Source of the DNA: Aspergillus flavus
Lineage: Eukaryota > Ascomycota > Eurotiomycetes > Eurotiales > Aspergillaceae
Reading direction: 5' to 3'
NCBI RefSeq assembly: GCF_009017415.1
Contig: NC_092410.1
Span: forward strand, 1-64,000
Length of the DNA: 64,000 bases
How positions within the stretch are numbered: position 1 is the stretch's first letter; every line of letters begins with the position of its first letter. The notes under the pieces are model-generated. The model had not been told where the DNA came from. It did not search any database and saw only the letters and a list, made by a program, of their open reading frames with translations. This document shows, piece after piece, positions 1 through 12,927 of this stretch. The position numbers were made by a program, and so were the translations under genes.

Positions 1-120
1 GTTGACCCTAATGTTGACCCTAATGTTGACCCTAATGTTGACCCTAATGTTGACCCTAATGTTGACCCTAATGTTGACCCTAATGTTGACCCTAATGTTG
101 ACCCTAATGTTGACCCTAAT
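1..120. repeat. Telomere: ten copies of a 12-bp repeat
   Basis: Ten uninterrupted perfect copies of GTTGACCCTAAT. The complement is a rotation of TTAGGGTCAACA, the dodecamer telomere repeat described for Aspergillus oryzae. The C-rich strand reads 5' to 3' inward from base 1, as expected at a left chromosome end. The 62-residue open frame across it is only a translation of the repeat. Confidence 0.95.
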
Positions 121-231
121 GGCCGGGGGGCCAACCGCTGGGCCCGCTGCCGCGGGCCCGGCTCCCCCACCCGAACGCCCTAACCTCTAACCCCTAACCC
201 ATAACCTATAACCCATAATCTATAACCTATC
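121..231. repeat. GC-rich telomere junction and degenerate CCCTAA-like repeats
   Basis: Directly after the 12-mer array comes about 57 bp of very GC-rich sequence with a palindromic core (GGGCCCGCTGCCGCGGGCCC). Then 178-231 holds about seven imperfect 6-8 bp units of the kind CCCTAAC, CTCTAAC, CCATAAC and CTATAAC. They look like decayed hexamer or heptamer telomere-type repeats with C-to-T changes. Their origin (old telomere, or part of a subtelomeric element) is inference. Confidence 0.7.
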
Positions 232-239
232 CCGCCTGT

Positions 240-3200
240 TCCGTGTACTGTCTACTATATTATCTATACCAACCCGCAATATTATAAATCCTTATATACT
301 CTATCCAGCATAATCCTTATATTATATATCTCTACTCCCAGTCTCTAATCTATTCTACTGATCTAAATAATATCCCATCTTAACTATATTAAAAACGTCG
401 ACATTCCGCTTCTATAATATTTACTAACTCTACTAATACTAGTAAAATCTTATATTTAATAAATCCTAATATCGCGCTTTAAAATAATTCTTATATTATA
501 TAATCTTATTTGTCTTAATCTAGTTCTATACTATTTCTAATACTATTCTTAATTCTCTATTTACTAAATATCTATCTATAATAACTATTTTCTATTTCTA
601 GAATAAAGCTACTCCAGGAATCTTTAATATATCTATTAGAATAATCTATTAATATTATAAATATCCTAAAATCTAAAATCTAGATCTATCTTCTAAATAA
701 TCTTTAGATTAAAATAATTCTATATATCTCTATACTATTCTTAATATAATTAGCTTTTTTTATATATCTTAAAATTTAATTAATTATAGATATTAGAAAT
801 TTATAATTAGCAGGAATATAATCTAAATCTCTCTAATATTATAAATTACTATTTATAATCTATTTATTATATAAATTAATCTTATATTATAGAATAATTA
901 GAAATCTATAAATATAAATTTTTTCTTTATTAAACTATACTTAAAAATCCTTTTTATATCTTGATATAGATTACTTGATTTATTTAATATTAATTATTTT
1001 TATATTATCTTATTATTAATTCTAATATAGAATTATTATAACTTCTTTTTTTTAATATTATAAATTTTTTTATATTAATATTATATATTCTAATATTAAA
1101 ATATTATATATTTTAAATTTTTATATTCTAATCTTTTTTATAAAATATTATTATTTCTTTTATTATAATATTATTAATCCTTATATAAAATATTATAAAT
1201 CTCTATTTTATAATATTTCTAATCTTTATATAAAATATTATAAATTCTTATATTTATATATTACTTTTATATAATTATATTAATTATTTTTATCGCTTTA
1301 TATATAATTTTAATTAATTTAATTCTTATCTTTTATAATTAATATTAATTTAACTTCTTAATCTCTTCTACGCGTTGAAATCTATATCTAATTTTAATAA
1401 ATAAATTCTATAGATTAAATCTTATTAATATATCTAGTTATATTAGTCTAGTTAATCTAAATCTAACTAATCTTAGTAATTAAATCTAATAAATTAAATT
1501 AATTTAGTCTTTTAATTTATCTAATTATATTAGATAGTATTAAATTCTAATCTTTTAATATATAAATTATATATAATTTTTAATCTACTTAATATCTAGT
1601 AATAGAAATAAATATAATTAATATTTATAGATATACTATATATAATATCTTAAATTCTATTAAATTATTAGAACTTTAATCTAGATCTTAATTTAATATT
1701 AATTCTAATCAAGACTATTAAAATAGAATAATTAAATTTAAATTAGATCTATTAATTAATTTTATTTTCTTTAGATTATATTTACTATATTAGAGCTGAC
1801 TAGCTGTATAAATAAATAGTTTTAATTAATTAATAATACTAGATAATATATTATTAAAATTAATAACTATAATTAATATTCTATCTAAATATATATATAT
1901 TAATATAGTTCTATAATAAATATATATCTATTTTTTAGATATTAACTATATCTATTCTAGTTAAATTTAAATATATACTATTAGAAACTACTATATTAAT
2001 TTTAATAATTAATTATCTAGATCTTTAATCTCTGGTAATACTTACTAAATTAATCTAGAATTAATATTAATAATTATTATTTTAATAATATTAAATTCTA
2101 TAAATATATTTTAATTTATTAATTAATAAAATATATATTTTAATAAAATTTAATAAATATATTTTAATATTTTAATAGATAGATTCTATATATTAATTCT
2201 ATATATCTATATCTTAGATATATAATTTTAAATCTCTAATTCTACTAGTATTACTTAAGCTTAATATATATCTACTATAACTAATAAAATAATATAAATA
2301 ATTAACTATACTAGTTCTTAACTCTAGTAATAGTCTATTTAAAAAACTATTTTATCTATAATAAATTCTATTAATTAACTCTAAATCTTTATAACTAATA
2401 TATCTATAATAGCTATATCTAGAATATCTATAGTCTATATAATATTACTATTACTATTAGAATTATTATATCACAATATTTATAATTTATCTAATCCTAT
2501 ATTTTTTATTAAAAATATATACTCTATAATATTCTATATTTTTAATATATACTATATAATAGATACTAAATCTTAAATAATTATATAAATAATATCTAAT
2601 TCTATATTATTTAGCTTACTGGACCGCGATATGAATATAAATTATACTTATTCTAGTTATAGCTCTATATTATATAAATATAATATATCTATTACTACTA
2701 GAAAGTATTCTACTCTATTAGTTTTTTATCTAGCTATTGCTTACTATTCTATATTTATTACTAGATATTAGATACTGTTTACTATTAGATCTATATCTAT
2801 TACTATTACTATTCTATAATAAAGATTAATAGGATTAAATATATAATTAATTTATTACTAGAAAAATTATTCTTAATATAACTAAAATAACTAAAATAGT
2901 CTATATAGTTTATATAATTAGAATAAACTAAATAAATTAAATAACCTAAATAATCTATATAATTAGAATAATTAAAATCCTTTAAATAAGCTAAATACTC
3001 TATATAATTAGAATAACTAGAACTAAATAGAATCTATTAATTAGAATTATATCTATTATACTATATCTTCTCTATATTTTTATTTTAATAATATTATTAC
3101 TTATATCTATTTACTATATTATTTAAATATTAATTTAATATATATTATTAATATTCTATTTCTAAAACTATCTCTATATAATCCTTTACTGTCTTATCTT

Positions 3201-6200
3201 TTTTAATCTATCTACTTAATTAAATAATAATTATTTTATTAGTCTATTTATTTTATTTAGCGCGCCCACTTTTCTATATATAATCTAATAATATTCAAGA
3301 TATCTTAATATAGATAATATATTAGATATTAGAAATATTAATCTCTATATTTAATATACTTATAGCAGTAATTATCTACATCTAATTTTACATAAATTAC
3401 TATAAAATTAATAGCTTATTAATCTACTAGCTATAATATACTTTATATTCCAATTCCTATATTAATTTAATAATCTATTAAATTATATTTATATAAATAA
3501 TTACTTTATCTAGTTCTATCTACTATATTTACTACTAAATAAATACTAGTATAGACTTACTAATAAACTATATTAACCCGCCAGCTATACACTATATATA
3601 ATATATTATATTAGGATAGCTAATCTAATCCCGCAATATATATATCTAATCTATCTAATACTCTATCTACTAGAATAATATCTTCTTTAATATAGAGAAT
3701 AATATAACTATCAGTAATATTATCTATATTTATATATAGTTTAATTGTTCTAATTACTATAATTTAGACTAGAAATCCTACTAATTATTTAATACTATAT
3801 AATATTTATTAATAATAATTTAGTTCAACTACTATATTTACTATAGCTAATTAATAAATATATAGAAATTCTTTATTACTATAAATTCTAGAGTTACTAG
3901 TATAATTATAATCTTATCTAAAGATTAACAGCTCTCCTATAATATATATAAAATATTTAATATCTAGTACTATTATATTATATCTCTATATAATAATATT
4001 AATAGTATAACTATAATTATTATTTTACTAGACTCTATAAATACTAGTAATATAAATAGTATACTTTTCTCTTTACTAGTTTATATTACTACTATTATAG
4101 AGCTCTTACTATTCTAAATTATCTATAATACCGCTACCTATACTCTACAAAACTATATAGTAATCTAATCTATTATTTATTATAATATCTATATTATATT
4201 TATTATATTTAACCGGTGCCGCTATATAATCTAGTTTTTATCTATCTTTTTTTTTTACAGCATCCGTTTATATTTATAGGAATTAAAACTAATTTTAATA
4301 TTACTATTAACTAATATAAATCCTAAAAATTAATACTAGTTAATATTAGATAACTAAAATATATACTAATAGTACGCCGTTATCTCTATCTACTCTATAA
4401 TCTTTTATTTATACACTATTCTTATAATATATAATAAATATACTATATATAAATCTATAATATATTCTATTTATTACGCCTTATCTATCTATTTCTTAAT
4501 ATCTATATTTAATACTATCTAAGCCACCTTCCGCTCCTCGCATACATTACTAGTAAATTAACTACTTAATTATATTTACCGCCAACTAATTCTAATAGTA
4601 ATATTGCAATACGCCTAGATACTAATTAAATAATATAATTATATTTTAATTTTATATTTTAACATTTTCTATAATTAATTAAATATCTATATCTACTATA
4701 TACTAAAATCAAAATCCTATATAAATAGTGATATAAACTCTAATATAGATTAATATATTAACTTTAATATAAATCTTAATAAAAAATTAAGAGATAGCTA
4801 CATAATTTAGTAATACTATATCTCTAGCTACTAAATAAATAGTAATACTAACTATAAATACTATATAATAAACTTCCTTATCTCCCGTAATATATATTAA
4901 TAGATAAGCTTAATATTATTATTTATATAAAACTCTTTATAATATATTAATATTAATATAACTATTCTATTCTTAATAAATATATTTTATTATTAATTAA
5001 TTTTAATATTAATATATTATAAACTAAATAGTTTTAAAGCTTAATTTAATTAATTTCTAACTACGTAGATTAATATAGCTAGTTTTTTTTTAAATTAGAT
5101 TATCCACTATAAATACTATATTATTAATTTAAACTAAAGCTATATAGACTAATAGTAGTAGATAAAAATCTTCTATATATTTAGCTTAGCTTATATTTAC
5201 TCTAGTAACTATATAAATCTATCTATTAATTATTATATTTAGAAATTTTTTAAAAAACTCTATTCTATAGTATTTTAAATAAAATTATTATATAATATAT
5301 ATTATAGAATAGCTAGAATCTAACTAAATAATAGCTTCTAGTATAAAATCTATTATATAGCTATAGTTATTTTATAGATAAAATTCTAGAAATTATCTAT
5401 AGTAAACTAAATATATTTATATAGTAATTAATCAAACTATATCTATATTATATAACCAGAAATAATTATATTATAATAGATTTATAAACTATATATCTAC
5501 TAGTTCTATAATATTTCTATAAGAATATATATTCTATAAATTATTAACTAATTAATTATATATATTATCTATTTCTAGAATATTTTTTATAATAGACTTT
5601 AGTTCTATTAGATTTAAAATAGAAGATTCTAACTATATATAAAAAATATAGAGAATAATATAAATTAAAACTAGACTAGTTTAGATTTATTCTTACTATT
5701 ATATATAAAATTAATATTAAAAATAATACTCTATAGCATCTATTTTATATATCTCTATAGCTATTACTATATCTTAATAATCTAGAGTATATCTAGATCT
5801 AACTATAATATCTATTAAATAACTATAAATTATATTATCTTAATTATCCATAATAAAATTAATAGATAGCTCTCAAAATCGCGCTAACTAAATTTCTTAT
5901 ATTCTAATATTACTATAGTATATATTAATATACTTTTATACTTCTATATATAATATATTTAATTTAATAGCTTAATATAAAATATTAAATATATCTATTT
6001 AATTTTATTTATTTACTACAGTAAAATAGAATTTTCTATATTATTATTAATATTCTTATCTATATTTATATCTACTTCTTTATTAATAGAATACTAGTTA
6101 ATAACTAGATCTAATATAATTTATTATAGCTACTACTATTTTTTTTATTACTAGAAAATTATTCTATATATAGAATACTTTTTTTTTATAGTCTCTATAT

Positions 6201-7500
6201 ATAGATAATAAATACTAAAATCTACTACTATAGTTAAATATATTTAGCTATACTATCTATATTTATATATATCTATAATAGACAATATAATATTTATTTT
6301 TTTTTAAATTAAATAGTTTCTATATAAATAGCTTAATCTATATATTAAATAGTCTACTAGCTTTTCTAAACTATATTTTCTATTACTTTCTATATTTATT
6401 ATATCTACTACTCTATAGAATTAATACTATTAGATAATAATATTTTAATTAATATTTATAATATATTAAAATTATCTAATATAGTAAAGTCCTATAAATA
6501 CTATATTTATTAAATTATTTATAACTATAGATTAGCATTATATATATTCTTTTTATAATTTAATTAAATATATATCTAGATTTTTTTAATAATTTACTAT
6601 ATAATAGCAATAGCTATATCTATTTATTTAATTTAAATAAAAATATATAGCTTCGTCTCGCCCCCACAAACATAGATATAATAGAATTCTTTATAAATTA
6701 AAAAAATCTACTAATAGTTAACTAATATATATAATTATTATAGCTTAATTTTTCTCTAAATCTACTACTCACGGATTATCTACTCTTAATAAAGATTTTA
6801 AAACTAGTAATAGATCTAGCGCTAGTACTACTATATACTCTTAATATTTTAATTAATATATTAATATTAAAAATAATTATAATAGTATAGTAGTCTATTA
6901 AAGTAGATAAATAATCTAGTCAACGCCTAGTCGACTCTATAGAGAATTATAATCTTATCTATTTATAGAATAATATTTTTCTATTACTAAATTACTTTCT
7001 AGATCTAAACTATCTTTATATAAGATTTTTAATAAATCTAGTTAATTAAATAGTAAATAATCTTATTAGACTATACTCTATATTAATATACTTTATAAAT
7101 AATAATAGATAGTTTATTAAATTTCTAAAAAATAGAATAGTCTATAGTTTTAAAAATAGTTTAATAGTAATAAAATCAAGTAATTATAATAAAATTCTAT
7201 TAATTTTATAGTATATAGAAATTATCTCTAAATACTACTATAATAATAAATAAATACTATATATTCTAAATATATAATTAAAACAGTAAATATAGATTAG
7301 AAATTCTACTAATAATAACTAATCTAATTAAATTTTATAACAAAACTTATACTAACTATAATATATTTTTCTAAGTAATTAATACTCTACAAAATAGATA
7401 ATTAATATAAAAAATATATCTAAGTAATCTTACTAAATCTAAGTCTAATTAGATCTAGCGGTAGATTACAAGTCTATATAGAAAATTTAAAACAAATATA
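240..7500. repeat. Extremely AT-rich subtelomeric block, probably RIP-degraded
   Basis: About 7.3 kb made almost entirely of A and T, with TA-rich words, stops in every frame and no open frame worth listing. Rare short GC islands remain (for example near 2625, 3260, 4205, 6655 and 6908). The composition fits repeat-induced point mutation of a formerly coding subtelomeric repeat; a telomere-linked helicase element is a common resident of this position. I could not recognise any protein family in it, so the original identity is open. It ends abruptly at 7500-7512, next to a telomere-like decamer. Confidence 0.75.
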
Positions 7501-7502
7501 TA

Positions 7503-7512
7503 TTGACCCTAA
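7503..7512. repeat. Interstitial telomere-like decamer at the block edge
   Basis: TTGACCCTAA is ten consecutive bases of the telomere repeat, in the same orientation as the array at 1-120. It is followed by GC-rich sequence (CCGGCCCGCCCGC). It lies exactly where the AT-rich block stops and normal sequence starts. Confidence 0.55.
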
Positions 7513-7607
7513 ACCGGCCCGCCCGCTAAACGGGCTGCACCGCAAACCAAATGTACTATCTTTTTCCACCCCTTCTGGACTAGGTTGAAACTGGAGCCAA
7601 CGCAATC

Positions 7608-8252
7608 CTAGCCGCCGGATGAAAGTTGCAAGGTCGGAAACACCAATTCCTGAATAATATAAGCGTCAGCGCGAGTTAGAGGATATGTTAAGATGGAAAA
7701 CCTACGTGCAAGAGGTTTGAGAACATCAGAAGGCATGAAGTCCCAAGAATGTGGTTCCACGGAGAATGATGGGAAGCGTAAGTACTGACTTTGATCATCA
7801 TCAGGTACTGAGGTGCCCATGAAACTCTGTTCTTCTCGAGGAAAGACATGAAGTAAGGTGCGGTGAAAGGTTTGTAGTTCTTCAAGAAACTGCAGCCAGC
7901 AGACCCATTCACTATTGCCACCATCCTGAAGCTCACTCGCCTTAACTACAAGGTCACTTTCACATCTAACAAGTGACCCATGACCCGAGGGCAGGCAGCA
8001 GTGCTTTCTGTCAAGACCGGCGCCTAGTTCGATGAAGGGTGTCCCAAATCGGGTCTCGCATCGTAACTCTTTTAAATGCAAGGGGCGTTTGGTGTAGCAC
8101 TTCCATGGGCCCACTACTTTTTCCTGGCATCTTCGGTATCCCTCTGCCGTAGCAAGGTATTGTTGAAGCACCTGTGCCACAGATATTATGAATGCGGCAA
8201 CTGCCAGTATGATTGCTGCCAACGATAACTTTTCCTCGTTTGTTAAGGACAT
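7608..8252 (-). CDS. Membrane-anchored protein of an Aspergillus family, C-terminally truncated
   Basis: A 214-residue protein starting at the ATG at 8252; the longer frame up to 8288 begins with TTG. Residues about 8-30 form one hydrophobic segment (LAAIILAVAAFIISVAQVL), followed by GYRRC, a stretch rich in Cys and basic residues, and a WDFMPSDVLKPLA motif near residue 180. I recall this arrangement (N-terminal anchor, EGYRRC, WDFMP-D) from an uncharacterised Aspergillus family sometimes labelled modin-like, whose members are usually much longer. Here the frame stops 25-30 residues after WDFMP, about 100 bp from the telomere-like decamer at 7503, so the gene appears cut off at its 3' end. 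Function is unknown. It may be a pseudogene or a shortened working gene. Confidence 0.55.
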   Translation of the reverse strand: MSLTNEEKLSLAAIILAVAAFIISVAQVLQQYLATAEGYRRCQEKVVGPWKCYTKRPLHLKELRCETRFGTPFIELGAGLDRKHCCLPSGHGSLVRCESDLVVKASELQDGGNSEWVCWLQFLEELQTFHRTLLHVFPREEQSFMGTSVPDDDQSQYLRFPSFSVEPHSWDFMPSDVLKPLARRFSILTYPLTRADAYIIQELVFPTLQLSSGG

Positions 8253-9727
8253 TTCGAGAAAATCATGGCTCTCATCAAAATTAAGCAATATAGAGAATAG
8301 AAATCAGCCATGAAGGGAGAAAATGATTGTCCAGAACCGCTATTTATGAGGGTCTATGATGTCACGCGCTGTACCGCATATTTCTAATCTGTTTGACGGC
8401 CTGCAAGAGTGGGGAAGGGTGATATTCTGGCAGTCTGGTGAAAGGGTGCACTATAAGATCACACGATGAAGAACCTTCCGCAGATCATCGACTCTCCAAG
8501 GCCTACTGAGCTAAAAATTTCCGGATCTGTGGTTACACCCTAATTTACTCCTGTTTTCGTGAACATTTAGCCAGACCAGTGGTCAGGACGACGATTGAAT
8601 TAACTCGGATGAAGCAGGCTATTGGTGCCAAGTATTTGGAAGCAAAGTTACTGACTACGAAAGATTGAGACCTCGGGTGGCTTTAAGGATGGGCGGAATT
8701 ATTGTATGATTCCAAGGCCTCCAGATTGCATCAATAGCGATGTTTTGCAAATCGCAGAAACTTGGGGATCTAGATGCCCGACCTGACTTTAGCTTTTTCC
8801 AAGCCTTGCCGCCAAGCCTTGCCGTTAAGCCTTGCTGATTCGAAAACTGGAAGGCGCCTAGATATCAGATCCTGTTTCTTTGGGACACCAATGATCACGA
8901 AAATTTAGGGCATTGCCATAATCAACTGGCATGTCCTCGTATCCCAGACACAACCGTGGTTCGATCGATCGCCTTCGAGGATTCGGATAGTCGCGGAATC
9001 CGCGGATCTTAGACAACGGTGAGATCGAGACTTCCGTCAGTAGTGCGATCAAGAATCTGGGTTTGAGCCTTTCAGATCTCGGCCGGCAGTGATATCCTGG
9101 TATAGTGTTATTCATGGAATCAACCATTCTTCTCCAAAACGCCAGTGTCCCGTCAATTATAAGCTAAATTGGGGCAATATCTGCGACATATCCAAACCCG
9201 CGGATATGTAGGTCTCATACCTATACATATCATCCACCAATGCATATAATTTACCCTAAAAAGGAAATCACAGCTGGCTGTAATAACTTCCAGAGCATGT
9301 ATCTGACAATTTGATATGGTTCTGTTCAGATATATGCGCATAGGAGTGGAATTTATGAAAGTTCTAAAGAATTAAACCCTGGCGTTGCTGCGAATCACTG
9401 CTGGGATTTTTCGTGGGTCTTAACCTCCAGGGGCTTTCGACCCGCGGGTGAGAAGAGGAGGGCCCTCGACCCTCAAAATGCGGGTTGGCAGGTGATCGAG
9501 CGAGGGCGTGGCCTGATAGTGACATCAGGACTAAGTAACTGAACTCCGAGATTGTCATGACGTTTATTAATCTATGATATATTGCCGCAGGAAATATCAA
9601 CAAATAAGCAGAAAGCTATCAGTGTATAAGAGTAACCAGAGAACCAAAGATTTAGCTCTATTTGAGACCAAACACAAACCAAGTCATCTCCATTTCTTCA
9701 AGGCATTACCATAAATCTCCCTTCAAT
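8253..9727. other. Gene-free spacer with a small tandem repeat
   Basis: No convincing gene. Short open frames at 8858-9127, 9153-9341 and 9364-9603 (minus) have no recognisable family and no partner exon that I could find. Positions 8799-8837 carry three copies of a 13-bp unit (CCAAGCCTTGCCG, twice exact and once with three changes). Base composition is normal, unlike both flanking AT-rich blocks. Confidence 0.5.
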
Positions 9728-10168
9728 ATGCCTCCCCACCGACTCATCTCGGTCTCCGGCGAAATGGACATTCAAGACGCTGAATGGCTCTTCAACGATG
9801 AACGTGCAACGCGAACGGAGGTCTTCCAACTAATCATCTTAAGCCAATCACCGGGTGGCCGCACGACAGCATTCCAGAGTTGGATAGAACGCATGGGTGG
9901 TGATATACGGGTTGAGCTCAGAATGACCTTCAAACTTGATCAGCCCAATAACGAGTCAGTCACACTATTATATGATGCGAAACTGTTCGAAGGCTTTGGT
10001 GAGGATAACAATGATCTTGATGGGCATGTAAAAGATACGGTTACTATCCGTAAAGATAGGGATGCTGTAATTACAATCACAGTCAGAAACACTGCTGAGC
10101 GTACGCGTGATAGGGCAGTTATTCGCCTGATTGTTGTTAATACAAGTTTTACAAGTGGCGAGGAGTAG
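9728..10168 (+). CDS. Small beta-rich protein, paralogue of the gene at 35960
   Basis: A single-exon gene of 146 residues. The frame is open from 9662 but begins there with TTG. The first ATG at 9728 gives MPPHRLISVSGEMD, which lines up with MATAPHVLVVSGVLS of the protein encoded at 35960-36376 and so decides the start. Both proteins have GGD/GGE followed by RVEL or RLEV, a Y/FEG motif in the middle and a closing run of alternating hydrophobic residues (VIRLIVVN against TISVTFVN). The pattern of short alternating strands suggests a beta-sandwich fold. No signal peptide or membrane segment is visible. I do not recognise a named family. It sits between two AT-rich repeat blocks and looks intact. 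Confidence 0.7.
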   Translation: MPPHRLISVSGEMDIQDAEWLFNDERATRTEVFQLIILSQSPGGRTTAFQSWIERMGGDIRVELRMTFKLDQPNNESVTLLYDAKLFEGFGEDNNDLDGHVKDTVTIRKDRDAVITITVRNTAERTRDRAVIRLIVVNTSFTSGEE

Positions 10169-11101
10169 TGGCACGCACTTGTCTTGGGAAGGTCTCTGGA
10201 TAGGGACGAACTGAAGAACAAATATTTTACCAGCTCGCATCACTTTTGGCTAATTTCTTTGTGGTAGTGGGATTGGTTTTATGGGGCTTTTTGGTTGTGC
10301 TTCTCTGTTTATCTTCCAGTGGTTATATGCTTCCTCAAGGAGGGTTCCAATTGCCTTTGATGTGGGACCTTTTATTACAGACCCTTGTCTAGCGCACCTT
10401 TTCAAAGGCGGATATATAAAGCAGAATAATAATAGGATAATAATAGCCGATTTCTAAGTAAAAAGCACCCAATAAATTGTTTATTTAGTAGTTATTTAGA
10501 AAGAGCTATAAATATTAATACTAGCTATTATAATAAAATTATATGTATTATAGTAGTAATATAATTAAATATATTAGTAATATAATAAGCTTATAGTACT
10601 AATAAAATATATTATATTATTAATATAAGAAGTTATAGTAGCGATATAATAGATAAGAATATATAAAAATACTTATTTATATATTTAGTTTAGTTCTTTA
10701 TAATTAATATATATTATTATTATAGAGTTATCTTTAGTAGTAAGACCAGTCTTAATTTATTTATACTCTCTTAACTATTAGGTATATATATTTAATAGGC
10801 CTGGCTCTTTAAACTTGAGTCTAGTATCGACGGCAGTCTTATATCGACTGTATCTCTATAATAATGGCAGTCTTGTGTCGACTGCATCCCTGTGATAACG
10901 GCAGTCTAGTATCGACGGCAGTCTTGTATCGATGGAAAGTCTTGTAGTAACTCCCGCCTTACTAAGACTATAATCTATCAACGATAGAGGTCAAAGAATA
11001 ACTTTAGATTAGTAATCCTTGAAACGTGGTCCGCTAACTGGTCTCAGACTTGACAATAAAGCCCCGGGCGTAACAAGATGTAAATAAAAAGTGTTAATTC
11101 T
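10169..11101. other. Spacer turning AT-rich, with short tandem repeats
   Basis: About 250 bp of normal composition follows the gene at 9728, then AT-rich sequence starts near 10430. At about 10832-10945 there are tandem copies of a unit beginning GGCAGTCTTATATCGACTG (two units of about 34 bp, then shorter partial units), with varied T/C and A/G positions. I see no gene here. Confidence 0.6.
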
Positions 11102-11103
11102 TA

Positions 11104-11164
11104 ACGTAACCGGTAAGCCGCTCGGCCTTGTAAGCCACTCGGCCACCACACCAGAATTCTACGC
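11104..11164 (+). repeat. Left terminal inverted repeat of Fot1 copy 1
   Basis: Begins ACGTAACCGG after a TA target. Inside it, GTAAGCCGCTCGGCC is repeated as GTAAGCCACTCGGCC, a direct duplication of about 17 bp. The partner is 12928-12988 in reverse complement. Confidence 0.9.
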
Positions 11165-12927
11165 GTCATATATTTTGAAGCTATTCAATCATTTACCATA
11201 CTACTAAAAATATCTAAATTATTAAAATCTTAAGTAGAACAAAAGGACTGGCTTTTATTAGCTATTGAAGCTTTAAATAATCAAAAAATCTATAGTATTT
11301 AAGAAGCTATATATATATATAATATACCCCGCTCTATCTTAACTAATTAAATAAATGGCTGGTATTTTAATAAAAAAAAATACACAAATAGTTATAAATT
11401 AATTTAAAATAAGAAGGATTTCTTAGTATAATAGATTCTATTACTAGATTAATATAAAGCAGCTCCTTGGTATATATATATATAAAAAATAGCTAATATT
11501 CTATTTACTAAGCGTGGTAATTCTATATCTATTATTATAGATTAGAAATAAGCATATAATCTAATTTAGTATAGAGATAAGTTAAAATTCTATTTCTCTT
11601 ACCACTACAACTACCAGCGCGTTAAATATAAGAATTCTAAGTTTCTATATAAATAGTTTAAGCGCGTATAAATTACTATAATATAGTATAAAATTTAACT
11701 GGATAATATCTATAATTTTAATAAAATTGGCTTTATAATAGATTTAATATCTATTACTAAAATAGTTATCCAAGCTAAGTTAGCTGATAAACCTTTTCTT
11801 CTATAGCTAGAGAACTGGAAATAGATTATTTCTATTAAGTATATCGGCTCTAGGGGGCTTTTTCTATTTTACTTTATCTTTAAAGATAAAATCTATATTA
11901 AGAGCTAATATAAGATAGATCTATTACTAGACTAGTATATAGAAATAAGTATAAATAGCTGGACTATTAATAAAATAGATTTATATTGGCTGCAGCAACT
12001 ATTTATATCTTTTATTACTAGCTGTATAATTGGTTAATATTATCTCTTAATACTCGATAGTTACGATAATTATTTAATATCTTAGTTTAATAATATATAT
12101 AGTTAAAATAATATTATATTACTTTGTATATCTACGCACTTATCTTACCTACTTTAATTACTTAATATAGACTGCTTTGGCCCCCTAAAACACGCGTATG
12201 GACAGCTGGTTAAGAATAAGATAAGATTAGGCTTTAATTATATTGATAAACTTAACTTTTTTAAAATCTTTTCTTAGGCAAGAGCTTAGATATATACTAC
12301 TAGTAATATCTATAGTAGTTTCTTAGCTATTAGTCTTATTTCTTTTAATTTTGAGCGCGTATTATCTTAGCTAAATATTTAACTAGAAGTAACATCTCTA
12401 GATAGTAGATCTAGTAGTAGGTCTACTAATTTAGTATTTAAAATACTTTATAATCTAAAGCAATTATAAAAGCAGGAAACTATACTAAAAAAACTGTTTA
12501 GAGCTTATATAAAAAGCCCTGATTTATCTACTAAAATTATAATATAGTAGCTTTTTAAAGACTATAAATAAGCTTTAAATAAAGCTACTATTATAAAGTA
12601 AAAAGCCAGAGAACTATACACCGCGCATAAAAAAATACTTAAAAAAAAAAGTACTTTATTAGACAGCTTTCTATAGAATTAGATATTTTAGTTCAGAAAG
12701 CTCAGAAGCTTATATAAGATAGGAATTCTACTAATACAGCTATATCTACTGAGATAGTAGATATAGATATTATAGTAGAAAACCAGCGCGTACGCGCTCC
12801 ACCAAAGTGCTCTGGTTGCAGTATTCTAGGCCATAAAATTACTTATTGTCCTAATCATTAGACTATTTAAATTTTCTATAGAAATACAGATTTTTTGGTG
12901 TTTTGAATAGCTTTATTTCTGGGAGGT

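Noticed and set aside
2..190. 62-residue open frame over the telomere
   Set aside because: It is only a translation of the 12-bp telomere repeat.
8941..8970. GGTTCGATCG resembling a tRNA B box
   Set aside because: No A box at the right distance and no cloverleaf could be drawn; the same holds for a weak A-box-like stretch near 35650.
10832..10945. Short tandem repeats as a CRISPR-like array
   Set aside because: The units are adjacent without unique spacers, and the host is a fungus.
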